DNA of 5,882 nucleotides from an uncultured Clostridia bacterium. GTDB lineage: Bacteria > Bacillota > Clostridia > Christensenellales > Borkfalkiaceae. A program made the position numbers and the translations under genes. Location of the stretch: positions 1-5,882 of the forward strand of contig CAMPBJ010000066.1 in assembly GCA_946637575.1 (NCBI GenBank). The letters are read 5' to 3'. Below, piece after piece: positions 1 to 5,491 of this stretch (position 1 is the first letter of the stretch; every line of letters starts with the position of its first letter). The notes beneath the pieces were generated by a model. It had not been told where the DNA came from and searched no databases. It saw only the letters and a program-made list of their open reading frames with translations.

Positions 1-1
1 G

Positions 2-952
2 ATACAGGACAACAGGGTAACCCGCGAAGTCCTTTTGGGCGAGACCGAAGAACTTGCGCGCCTTCGCGCTAAATACGACGCTTACCGTATGGCAGAGATG
101 GACGCGTATATCGGGATAAGGGGCGGTAACAACGCTTTGGAAAACTCGGACGTTCCCGAGGAGAATTTGCAGATCGACAGCGTGTACTATTCGCACCCCG
201 TCCACCACGAACTCCGCGTGAAAAAGACGAAGTGGGTGATCCTCCGTTACCCCAACGAAGGCATGGCGCAGTCCGCCGGCATGAGTACGGACGCGTTCGA
301 GGACTTCTACTTTAAGGTCTGCAACCTCGACTATTCTAAAATGGACAGGGCGATGGACGCGTTAAAGGAAAGGCTCGACAAGGCGGATAAGGTGCATATC
401 CTTGCCCCGAACACCGACCTTACCTTTTCTATTAAGGGTATAGGCAGCAAAAAGTGTTCGGGCGAAATGAATATCCCCGACGGCGAAATATACACCGCAC
501 CGGTCAAAAACTCCGTAAACGGCGTTATTACTTACAACACGCCGTCTATCGAGGGCGGGTTTAAGTACGAGAACGTGTCGCTCACCTTTAAGGACGGCAA
601 GATCATAAAGGCGACCGGGAACGACGAAAAGAAGATAAACGCCATCTTCGATTCTGACGAAGGCGCAAGATACGTCGGCGAGTTCTCGTTCGGCGTGAAT
701 CCTTTCGTAACAAAGCCCATGGGCGACATTTTGTTCGACGAAAAGATCTCGGGATCTATCCACTTTACCCCCGGCGCGTGTTACGACGACTGCTACAACG
801 GGAACGTTTCCGCGATCCACTGGGATTTGGTGCTTATCCAGACCAAAGAGTACGGCGGCGGCGAAATATGGATCGACGGCGAACTTATAAGAAAAGACGG
901 CTATTTCGTTCCGGACGATCTTCTTCCCTTAAACCCCGAAAATTTAAAATAA
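2..952 (+). CDS. M29 family metal-dependent aminopeptidase (AmpS/PepS type), 5' end missing
   Basis: The open frame is already running at the window edge (first full codon at base 2), so the start lies outside; 316 residues are visible, and about 90 N-terminal residues appear to be missing compared with the roughly 370-410 residues usual for the family. M29 enzymes are cytosolic exopeptidases that remove N-terminal amino acids from peptides using two divalent metal ions. The expected ligands are all present, numbered from the first visible residue: Glu162 in GEIYTAP, Glu227 in RYVGEFSFG, His254 in SIHFTPG, and His273 and Asp275 in IHWDLV. The WVILRYPNEGMAQ stretch is also typical of the family. 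A TTG at 35-37 is merely an internal Leu codon. There is no convincing terminator after the stop; the next gene has its own promoter 14 bases downstream. Catalytic assignment is by family knowledge; substrate preference cannot be read from the sequence. Confidence 0.93.
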   Translation: MQDNRVTREVLLGETEELARLRAKYDAYRMAEMDAYIGIRGGNNALENSDVPEENLQIDSVYYSHPVHHELRVKKTKWVILRYPNEGMAQSAGMSTDAFEDFYFKVCNLDYSKMDRAMDALKERLDKADKVHILAPNTDLTFSIKGIGSKKCSGEMNIPDGEIYTAPVKNSVNGVITYNTPSIEGGFKYENVSLTFKDGKIIKATGNDEKKINAIFDSDEGARYVGEFSFGVNPFVTKPMGDILFDEKISGSIHFTPGACYDDCYNGNVSAIHWDLVLIQTKEYGGGEIWIDGELIRKDGYFVPDDLLPLNPENLK

Positions 953-965
953 CCGCTTAAAATAA

Positions 966-994
966 TTGACTAAATCGCCGATTACGGCTATAAT
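966..994 (+). promoter_or_regulatory. Sigma-A type promoter of gap
   Basis: A -35 box TTGACT (966-971) and a perfect -10 box TATAAT (989-994) are separated by exactly 17 bp, predicting transcription from about 1001 and a leader of about 40 bases. The spacer contains a short inverted repeat, GCCG-ATTA-CGGC (977-988), which could be chance or part of a repressor site. This is one of the strongest-looking promoters in the window, fitting a highly expressed glycolytic gene. Confidence 0.85.
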
Positions 995-1039
995 ATCATA
1001 GAATTCTAAAATAAAATCATTTTTTGGAGGGCATACTAA

Positions 1040-2101
1040 ATGTCAAAAGTAACAAAAGTTGCAATCAACGGTTTCGGCAGAATCGGCCGTCTTGCGTTCC
1101 GTCAGATGTTCGGCGCGGAAGGCTACGAAGTAGTCGCAATCAACGACTTGACCAGTCCGAAAATGCTCGCGCACCTTCTTAAATACGATACGATGCAGGG
1201 CAACTATGCAAGATCTCACGAAGTGTCTTTTAAAGACGCCGTTCTTGCGGAAGACGGAAAGACCGTCGTTACCCCCGGTTCCATCATCGTTGACGGAAAG
1301 GAAATCACCATCTACGCTAAAGCGAACGCGGCTGAACTTCCCTGGGGCGAACTTAATATCGACGTAGTTTTGGAATGCACGGGTTTCTACACTTCCAAGG
1401 CAAAGGCGCAAGCGCATATCGACGCCGGCGCAAAGAACGTCGTTATCTCCGCTCCCGCGGGCAACGACCTTCCCACTATCGTTTACAACGTAAACCACAA
1501 GACCTTGACCAAAGACGATCACATTATCTCGGCTGCGTCCTGCACCACGAACTGTCTCGCTCCTATGGCAAAGGCTCTTAACGATTACGCGCCTATCCTT
1601 TCGGGTATCATGACCACCGTCCACGCTTACACCGGCGATCAGATGATCCTCGACGGTCCGCAGAGAAAGGGCGACCTCCGTCGTTCCAGAGCGGGCGCGA
1701 TGAACATCGTTCCGAACTCCACCGGCGCTGCAAAAGCGATCGGCCTCGTTATCCCCGAACTCAACGGCAAACTTATCGGCTCTGCGCAACGTGTTCCGAC
1801 CGCGACCGGTTCTACCACGATCCTTGTCGCAGTAGTAAAGGGCAAGGACATCACGAAAGAAGGCATCAACGCCGCTATGAAAGCGCAAGCTACCGAATCT
1901 TTCGGCTACAATGAAGACGAGATCGTTTCTTCCGACGTCATCGGTATGAGATACGGTTCGCTCTTCGACGCGACTCAGACCATGGTAAGTAAGATCGACG
2001 ACGATACCTATCAGGTTCAGGTCGTTTCTTGGTACGACAACGAGAATTCTTACACCAGCCAGATGGTAAGAACGATCAAGTACTTCTCCGAAATCAAATA
2101 A
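1040..2101 (+). CDS. gap: Glyceraldehyde-3-phosphate dehydrogenase, NAD-dependent (GapA type)
   Basis: This cytosolic glycolytic enzyme oxidises and phosphorylates glyceraldehyde 3-phosphate to 1,3-bisphosphoglycerate, reducing NAD. The N-terminal Rossmann fold shows NGFGRIG (residues 10-16) and Asp36 in AIND, the acidic residue that favours NAD over NADP. The catalytic site is clear: Cys168 in SAASCTTNC and His195 in VHAYT. The C-terminal WYDNENSYT motif is also present. At 353 residues it is about 18 longer than the common 335; the excess sits roughly at residues 57-82, before the catalytic Cys, and looks like a loop extension in the coenzyme domain. The ATG is set by GGAGGG at 1026-1031, 8 bases upstream. 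The gene is monocistronic, between its own promoter and a terminator, not in a pgk-tpi-eno operon. Isoleucine codons are almost all ATC with no ATA seen, unlike the neighbouring uvrC, which suggests high expression. Confidence 0.98.
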   Translation: MSKVTKVAINGFGRIGRLAFRQMFGAEGYEVVAINDLTSPKMLAHLLKYDTMQGNYARSHEVSFKDAVLAEDGKTVVTPGSIIVDGKEITIYAKANAAELPWGELNIDVVLECTGFYTSKAKAQAHIDAGAKNVVISAPAGNDLPTIVYNVNHKTLTKDDHIISAASCTTNCLAPMAKALNDYAPILSGIMTTVHAYTGDQMILDGPQRKGDLRRSRAGAMNIVPNSTGAAKAIGLVIPELNGKLIGSAQRVPTATGSTTILVAVVKGKDITKEGINAAMKAQATESFGYNEDEIVSSDVIGMRYGSLFDATQTMVSKIDDDTYQVQVVSWYDNENSYTSQMVRTIKYFSEIK

Positions 2102-2130
2102 GATTTTTTAAGAGAACTAAAAAAGCCAAA

Positions 2131-2157
2131 AAAAAGCCACCGAAACGGTGGCTTTTT
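2131..2157. terminator. Bidirectional intrinsic terminator between gap and ade
   Basis: A perfect 12-bp stem (2131-2142 paired with 2146-2157) with core AGCCACCG/CGGTGGCT closes over a three-base AAA loop. The stem's outer arms are A-run and T-run, and further A-rich sequence (2128-2135) gives a U-tract on the minus-strand transcript too. It sits between the convergent gap and ade genes, so it should end both. Confidence 0.9.
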
Positions 2158-2191
2158 CGTTTTGCTTTTTTTCTTTTACTTTTCCCGCGGT

Positions 2192-3991
2192 CTAATCTTT
2201 TACGACGAGATCGACGAACTTAAAGTTCACGCAGTCCACGAGTCCGCGGTCGGTAAGCCTTAAATTCGGGATACACGCGAGCGATAAGCCCGACATCGTC
2301 ATAAACGGCGAGGGGAGAGTAGAGCCCAAGTCTTTCCACGCCTGTTCCAGCCCCGCGACTTTTTTATCAGTCGTATCCAGATCTTCGTTTGACATAAGCC
2401 CCGCGATCTTTAACGGAACGAGCCCCAAGATCTTGCCGTTTTGCACGGCGACGAGACCGCCGCCGCACTCGATAAGCGTGTTTGCGGCGAGAGTCATATC
2501 CGCGTTGTTCGTGCCGACGACAAGCAGGTTATGCGCGTCGTGAGCGACGGTCTGCGCAAGCGCGCCGTTCTTTATGCCGAACCCCTGAACGAATCCCACG
2601 CCTTTGTTACCCGTCCTTTTGTGTCGCTCGAAGACGGCGACTTTCATAACGTCAAGATCTGTATCCGGTTCGATTTTTCCGTTTAGAACCGGGAGAGTAA
2701 CGATATTTTCGCTCGTAATTGTCTTTCCGCCAGAAACGCCCATAGCGCGCACTTTGACTTCCTTTTCGTTTCCGTCGTAAGGAATATCGAAGTCCTTTTC
2801 GGATAGTTTATTTAAATGTATTGTATTAAGCGCGTCTTCGGGGTACTTAAACGAGTCGAAAGTAACGGTCATTTTGCCGTTTTCGGCGACGAGATCGCCG
2901 TCGATAAAGGTCTTTTCGATCTTGCAGGTTTTAGGATCGCTTATCAAAACCATATCCGCGCACTTTGACGGGGCGATAGAGCCGAGTTCGTGGTCTAAGT
3001 GGTAGCAGGTCGCGACGTTGATGGTAACCATCTGAATCGCGGTGATAAAATCGACGCCTTCTTCGATCGCGCGCTTTACGATATGATCCAAATGCCCCAA
3101 AGACTTTAAGGTGTGGGGGTGGTTATCGTCCGAAACGAGACAAGCAAAGCGCGAGTCGATCTTGTGCTTCGTTATCGCCTTGATAACTTCTTTTAAATCG
3201 TGCCAAGCCGAACCTTCGCGCACCATAACGTACATGCCGAGCCGCATTTTAGCGAGCGCGTCTTCTTCGCGCACGGACTCGTGGCAACACCTTACGCCCG
3301 AGGCTATGTAAGCGTTAAGCCCCGCGCCTGTTTCGGGCATGGAGTAATGCCCCGTAACGCAGCGGTCGGCTTTGATCGTTTCGTTAATGATACCGAGCGC
3401 GTGCGGATCGCAGGCTAAAACGCCGGGGAAGTTCATCATTTCGCCGAGAGCGGTGGACTCCTTCCATTTCATAGCGTATTCTATGTGTTCGGGGTTAATC
3501 TCCGCGCCCGTGTCCTCGAACCCGGTTACCGCGGGAACGCAGGACGGGATATTTAAGAGTTCTTTAAGCGGAGTTTTCTTCGTGTCTTCCAAAATGTACT
3601 CCACGCCTTTAAGCCCCAAAACGTTGCAGATCTCGTGCGGATCGAAGAAGACGCCGCACGTGCCGTGGGGGATAACCGCCTTTGCGTATTCGCCGGCGGA
3701 GACCATGGAAGATTCGATATGAAGGTGTCCGTCCATAAACGCGGGTGCGAGGTACATGCCCTCCGCGTCGAACACTTTGGTGTCTTTACCGATAGTAAAA
3801 AGAGCGTCGCCGACGAGGGCAATTCTACCCTTTTTGACGGCAACGCTCGTATTATCGATTATTTCACCCGTGCAGACGTTAACGAGTTTAGCGTTCTTAA
3901 TGACAGTGTCGGCAGGCGTTCTGCCCATGCACACGTCGATAAGATCCTTATTACATTCCCAAAGGGGAAACTTACAGAAGTGGTTTACCAT
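2192..3991 (-). CDS. ade: Adenine deaminase (Ade/AdeC, amidohydrolase superfamily)
   Basis: This cytosolic enzyme converts adenine to hypoxanthine and ammonia in purine salvage. The 599 residues match the usual family length. The order of motifs is as expected: an N-terminal composite domain starting near RTPADTVIKN (24-33); the metal-binding MDGHLHIESSM with His89 and His91; DPHEI (117-121); CVPA near 151; GEMMNFPG with Glu184, the metal-bridging type of acid; GHYS with His215; CCHE with His237; SDDNHP with Asp288. The C-terminal adenine-deaminase domain carries VAHDAHN and ECGGG and ends near IPNLRLTDRGLVD. The ATG at 3991 is chosen because it leaves about 20 residues before RTPAD, as in B. 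subtilis Ade, and a modest AAAGGCGG site lies about 7 bases upstream. The leader is short (about 26 bases), leaving no room for a purine riboswitch. It is monocistronic, divergent from the UPF0340 gene and convergent with gap. Confidence 0.97.
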   Translation of the reverse strand: MVNHFCKFPLWECNKDLIDVCMGRTPADTVIKNAKLVNVCTGEIIDNTSVAVKKGRIALVGDALFTIGKDTKVFDAEGMYLAPAFMDGHLHIESSMVSAGEYAKAVIPHGTCGVFFDPHEICNVLGLKGVEYILEDTKKTPLKELLNIPSCVPAVTGFEDTGAEINPEHIEYAMKWKESTALGEMMNFPGVLACDPHALGIINETIKADRCVTGHYSMPETGAGLNAYIASGVRCCHESVREEDALAKMRLGMYVMVREGSAWHDLKEVIKAITKHKIDSRFACLVSDDNHPHTLKSLGHLDHIVKRAIEEGVDFITAIQMVTINVATCYHLDHELGSIAPSKCADMVLISDPKTCKIEKTFIDGDLVAENGKMTVTFDSFKYPEDALNTIHLNKLSEKDFDIPYDGNEKEVKVRAMGVSGGKTITSENIVTLPVLNGKIEPDTDLDVMKVAVFERHKRTGNKGVGFVQGFGIKNGALAQTVAHDAHNLLVVGTNNADMTLAANTLIECGGGLVAVQNGKILGLVPLKIAGLMSNEDLDTTDKKVAGLEQAWKDLGSTLPSPFMTMSGLSLACIPNLRLTDRGLVDCVNFKFVDLVVKD

Positions 3992-4023
3992 TTTGTTACC
4001 GCCTTTTTGTTTTATTTTGTTTT

Positions 4024-4053
4024 ATTCTACTAAAAAGCGGGGGTATAAGTCAA
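4024..4053 (-). promoter_or_regulatory. Predicted promoter of ade
   Basis: Read on the minus strand, TTGACT (4053-4048) and TAGAAT (4029-4024) are separated by 18 bp, giving a start near 4017. The -10 matches consensus at five of six positions. The position fits the ade start at 3991 and its ribosome binding site at 4006-3999. Confidence 0.65.
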
Positions 4054-4063
4054 ACGAATAGAT

Positions 4064-4097
4064 GACAAATTTTTTAAAAAATCAAAGAAACTTTGTC
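4064..4097. promoter_or_regulatory. Nested A/T-rich inverted repeats between the divergent ade and UPF0340 promoters
   Basis: Three symmetrical elements overlap here: outer arms GACAAA (4064-4069) and TTTGTC (4092-4097), a perfect 14-bp palindrome made of T6/A6 flanked by A and T (4069-4082), and CAAAG-AAA-CTTTG (4083-4095). They lie between the two -35 boxes, where a shared regulator could bind or where A-tract curvature or UP-element effects could act. No known operator was recognised, and A/T richness makes chance symmetry likely, so this is a weak call. Confidence 0.3.
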
Positions 4098-4115
4098 TCG
4101 GTAAAAGAATTCCGC

Positions 4116-4144
4116 TTGCAATAGTGTAAAAAGCGTGATAAAAT
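4116..4144 (+). promoter_or_regulatory. Predicted promoter of the UPF0340 gene
   Basis: TTGCAA (4116-4121) and TAAAAT (4139-4144) are separated by 17 bp, predicting a start near 4151. That start would leave only about 15 bases of leader, with the AAAGGAG ribosome binding site (4151-4157) right at the 5' end. Confidence 0.65.
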
Positions 4145-4165
4145 CAGGTAAAAGGAGTAATAAAA

Positions 4166-4705
4166 ATGACTTTGAAAGAAACTGCAAGGGCGATAACGGA
4201 AGAACTTTCGGTAAAAGCAAAACTTAAAAAAGGCGATATCTTCGTGCTTGGCTGTTCTACGAGCGAGATCGCGGGGAAAACGATCGGCACGGATTCAAAC
4301 GAAAACGTCGCAAAAGAAGTGTTCGACGGGATCTACGGCGTGTTAAAGGCAAAAGGCGTGTACCTTGCCGTGCAGTGTTGCGAACACTTAAACCGCGCGA
4401 TAGTTATAGAGCGTAGCGCGATAGGGAGCGCGGATACCGTCAACGTCGTTCCGCAAAAAAAGGCGGGCGGATCTATGGCGACGGTGGCTTATTCCGAGTT
4501 TAACGATCCCGTCGTGGTAGAAAAAATCCGCGCGGACGCGGGGCTCGATATCGGCGGAACGCTCATCGGAATGCACTTAAAAGAAGTCGCCGTTCCCGTG
4601 CGGTTATCGTTATCGAAACTCGGCGAGGCGAATATCGTCTGCGCAAGAACGCGACCTAAATTCATCGGCGGAGCAAGGGCGGTGTACGACCAAAACCTGC
4701 TGTAA
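4166..4705 (+). CDS. ywlG: UPF0340/DUF436 family protein (YwlG-like, TIGR01440)
   Basis: This is a 179-residue cytosolic protein of a conserved family of unknown function, close in length to B. subtilis YwlG (about 180). Family features visible are GCSTSEIAG (29-37), VQCCEHLNRA with the paired Cys71-Cys72 and His74 (69-78), KKAGGSMAT (98-106), and DIGGTLIGMHLKEVAVPVR (128-146). The clustered Cys30, Cys71, Cys72, His74 and His137 look like candidates for a metal or catalytic site, but this is inference. No signal peptide or membrane segment is seen. The ATG is set by AAAGGAG ending 8 bases upstream. In B. subtilis the homologue sits near glyA; here it instead diverges from ade and is followed directly by a strong terminator, so it is probably monocistronic. 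Family membership is confident; biochemical role is not known to me. Confidence 0.93.
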   Translation: MTLKETARAITEELSVKAKLKKGDIFVLGCSTSEIAGKTIGTDSNENVAKEVFDGIYGVLKAKGVYLAVQCCEHLNRAIVIERSAIGSADTVNVVPQKKAGGSMATVAYSEFNDPVVVEKIRADAGLDIGGTLIGMHLKEVAVPVRLSLSKLGEANIVCARTRPKFIGGARAVYDQNLL

Positions 4706-4736
4706 CCCCCTGTTGATAACTAATAAAAAAAATTGC

Positions 4737-4774
4737 GGCTCGAAACGAAATTTTTTCGTTTCGAGCCTTTTTTT
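4737..4774 (+). terminator. Intrinsic terminator after the UPF0340 gene
   Basis: A perfect 14-bp stem (4737-4750 with 4754-4767, GGCTCGAAACGAAA and its complement) with a TTT loop is followed by a run of seven T (4768-4774), starting 31 bases after the stop codon. This is a classical rho-independent terminator for the plus strand. Confidence 0.95.
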
Positions 4775-4800
4775 AAAAGTTACGGTTTATTAAAAAGAGG

Positions 4801-4838
4801 AAAAAAAAGAGAAAGACTTTGCGCTTTCTCTTTTTTTT
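4801..4838. terminator. Second hairpin terminator, mainly for the small minus-strand gene
   Basis: A 15-bp stem (4801-4815 with 4824-4838; core GAGAAAG/CTTTCTC extended by A8/T8) closes over an 8-base loop. On the minus strand it lies only 4 bases past the stop of the small gene, and further A-rich sequence upstream on the plus strand gives the needed U-tract. It also has a T-run on the plus strand, so it may act as a back-up terminator for the UPF0340 gene. Confidence 0.85.
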
Positions 4839-4842
4839 AAGG

Positions 4843-5001
4843 CTAACCGTTCGTGCTGCTGAAATTAAAGCAATTATTATTGCCGCTTGTGTTAAACGTC
4901 GACAGCAGCGCAAGCAGTAACAAAAGTTGAGTCGTACTGACCGTCCCGTTGTTCATAAGTAAAAACAGAAGTGCTACAAGCGTTAAATTTGAAGAATTCA
5001 C
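4843..5001 (-). CDS. Small leucine-rich hydrophobic protein, 52 aa, unknown function
   Basis: I do not recognise this protein. The frame runs from GTG (5001-4999) to TAG (4845-4843) and is too short for most gene callers. Support for coding comes from a strong AAAGGAGG site (5015-5008) six bases before the GTG, promoter-like boxes upstream, and a terminator 4 bases after the stop. The protein starts MNSSNLTLVALLFLLMNNG, has a second hydrophobic block QLLLLLALLSTF (25-36), and ends in a polar Asn/Ser-rich tail with one Cys (44). The two hydrophobic blocks (about 6-16 and 26-36) are each only 11 residues or so, short for standard membrane helices, separated by a polar NNGTVSTT turn; the layout could be a membrane-associated hairpin or an aggregating or coat-type peptide. 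It diverges from the arsR-type gene, so it could be a target of that regulator; this is inference from position only. Confidence 0.72.
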   Translation of the reverse strand: MNSSNLTLVALLFLLMNNGTVSTTQLLLLLALLSTFNTSGNNNCFNFSSTNG

Positions 5002-5034
5002 CGTTTACCTCCTTTTTACAAAATCAGCCTTTTT

Positions 5035-5061
5035 ATTATAATATGCGGGAATCATTGTCAA
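5035..5061 (-). promoter_or_regulatory. Predicted promoter of the small hydrophobic protein gene
   Basis: On the minus strand a perfect TTGACA (5061-5056) and a perfect TATAAT (5040-5035) occur, but with a 15-bp spacer, shorter than the ideal 17. A TAATAA at 5038-5033 would restore 17 bp at the cost of a poorer -10. Either way transcription would start about 25 bases before the GTG. Its -35 box overlaps the place where the -35 of the divergent arsR-type promoter should be, so the two may compete. Confidence 0.6.
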
Positions 5062-5088
5062 AATGTTCTTCTAAAAAAAAATTATAAT
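5060..5088 (+). promoter_or_regulatory. Predicted promoter of the ArsR-family gene
   Basis: A perfect -10 box TATAAT is at 5083-5088. At 17 bp spacing the -35 position (5060-5065, AAAATG) has no useful match to consensus; an A9 run (5073-5081) just upstream of the -10 may help bend the DNA. The expected start is about 5095, leaving a leader of about 25 bases with the AAAGGAG site at 5106-5112. Confidence 0.6.
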
Positions 5089-5107
5089 ATATGTACACTT
5101 ATTGTAA
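5082..5107. promoter_or_regulatory. Candidate ArsR-type operator, 26-bp imperfect inverted repeat
   Basis: The stretch is symmetrical about 5094/5095 with 10 of 13 base pairs matching: outer TTA/TAA, then AATA/TATT, then a central TGTACA (5092-5097); mismatches are at 5085/5104, 5090/5099 and 5091/5098. Operators of the ArsR/SmtB family are typically 12-2-12 inverted repeats of this same size near their own promoters. It covers the -10 box and the expected start of the arsR-type gene, so binding there would block transcription. The assignment is inference from symmetry and position. Confidence 0.5.
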
Positions 5108-5119
5108 AGGAGTTTTTAT

Positions 5120-5452
5120 ATGGAAGTTTTAATCGACGGAAGACTAAAAAAAATGGTGGAAAACTACGTGCCGGAAGGCGAGATTTTAGACGAACTCGTG
5201 TCCTTTTTCTCGGTCTTTTCGGACTACACGAGATTAAGGATCATTTCCGCCTTGGGTATCACCGAAATGTGCGTTTCGGACGTTTCGAATATCCTTCGGA
5301 TAAATCAGACGACGGTTTCACACCAACTGCGCCTATTAAAAAACCTTAACGTCGTAAAAACGAGAAGACAGGGGAAAGTCGTCTTCTATTCTTTAAGAAC
5401 AGAGGCGGTAAACGACATTTTGTTGAAAGGAGTCGAATTTTTGGGCTTTTAA
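5120..5452 (+). CDS. ArsR/SmtB-family winged helix-turn-helix transcriptional repressor
   Basis: The 110-residue length and layout are typical of dimeric ArsR-family regulators, cytosolic DNA-binding repressors that often release DNA when they bind a metal or other ligand. An N-terminal helix region (1-27) is followed by FSDYTRLRIISAL (33-45), the first part of the HTH at EMCVSDVSNIL (49-59), the recognition helix QTTVSHQLRLLKN (63-75), and the beta wing VVKTRRQGKVVFYSL (78-92). The alpha-3 metal site ELCVCD of CadC/ArsR-like proteins is reduced to EMCVSD: Cys51 is kept but Ser53 replaces the second Cys. The alpha-5 Asp/His/His/Glu site of SmtB is absent in the C-terminal helix (93-110). A non-metal ligand, a redox signal at Cys51, or no inducer is therefore more likely than standard metal sensing. 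The ATG follows AAAGGAG by 7 bases. It probably autoregulates through 5082-5107; there is no terminator before uvrC. Confidence 0.9.
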   Translation: MEVLIDGRLKKMVENYVPEGEILDELVSFFSVFSDYTRLRIISALGITEMCVSDVSNILRINQTTVSHQLRLLKNLNVVKTRRQGKVVFYSLRTEAVNDILLKGVEFLGF

Positions 5453-5456
5453 CCGC

Positions 5457-5485
5457 TTGTAAATAAGAAAAAAATCGTATATAAT
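5457..5485 (+). promoter_or_regulatory. Predicted promoter of uvrC
   Basis: TTGTAA (5457-5462) and a perfect TATAAT (5480-5485) are separated by 17 bp. The -35 starts 5 bases after the stop of the arsR-type gene. The expected start (about 5491-5493) falls on the ATG of uvrC itself, implying a leaderless or nearly leaderless transcript. Confidence 0.7.
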
Positions 5486-5491
5486 AGTTTT

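Noticed and set aside
35..37. TTG as the start of the aminopeptidase
   Set aside because: The same frame continues to the window edge without a stop, there is no SD site, and about 90 family-typical N-terminal residues would be lost; the gene is simply truncated by the window.
362..820. A 152-codon minus-strand open frame over the aminopeptidase gene
   Set aside because: It is a shadow of a clear M29 coding frame, has no ribosome binding site or recognisable motif, and its length is explained by the codon composition of the real gene.
1043..1888. A 281-codon minus-strand open frame antisense to gap
   Set aside because: Long antisense frames are common opposite strongly codon-biased genes; the translation is Arg/Val-rich with no recognisable domain and gap is unambiguous.
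3635..4033. Plus-strand open frames of 132 and 101 codons antisense to the N-terminal part of ade
   Set aside because: They overlap the conserved Ade motifs, lack SD sites, and run into the ade promoter region.
3992..4053. Possible purine riboswitch upstream of ade
   Set aside because: The predicted leader is only about 26 bases, with no conserved purine-aptamer helices or loop sequences.
4706..4842. Tandem hairpins as a mobile-element end or attachment site
   Set aside because: Each hairpin has a short loop and T-run typical of intrinsic terminators, they differ from each other, and no transposase or target duplication is seen.
4855..4909. Inverted GCTGCTG/CAGCAGC pair suggesting a structured RNA
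   Set aside because: The arms are 41 bases apart and fall within Ser AGC and Leu CTG codons of the small minus-strand gene, which explains them.
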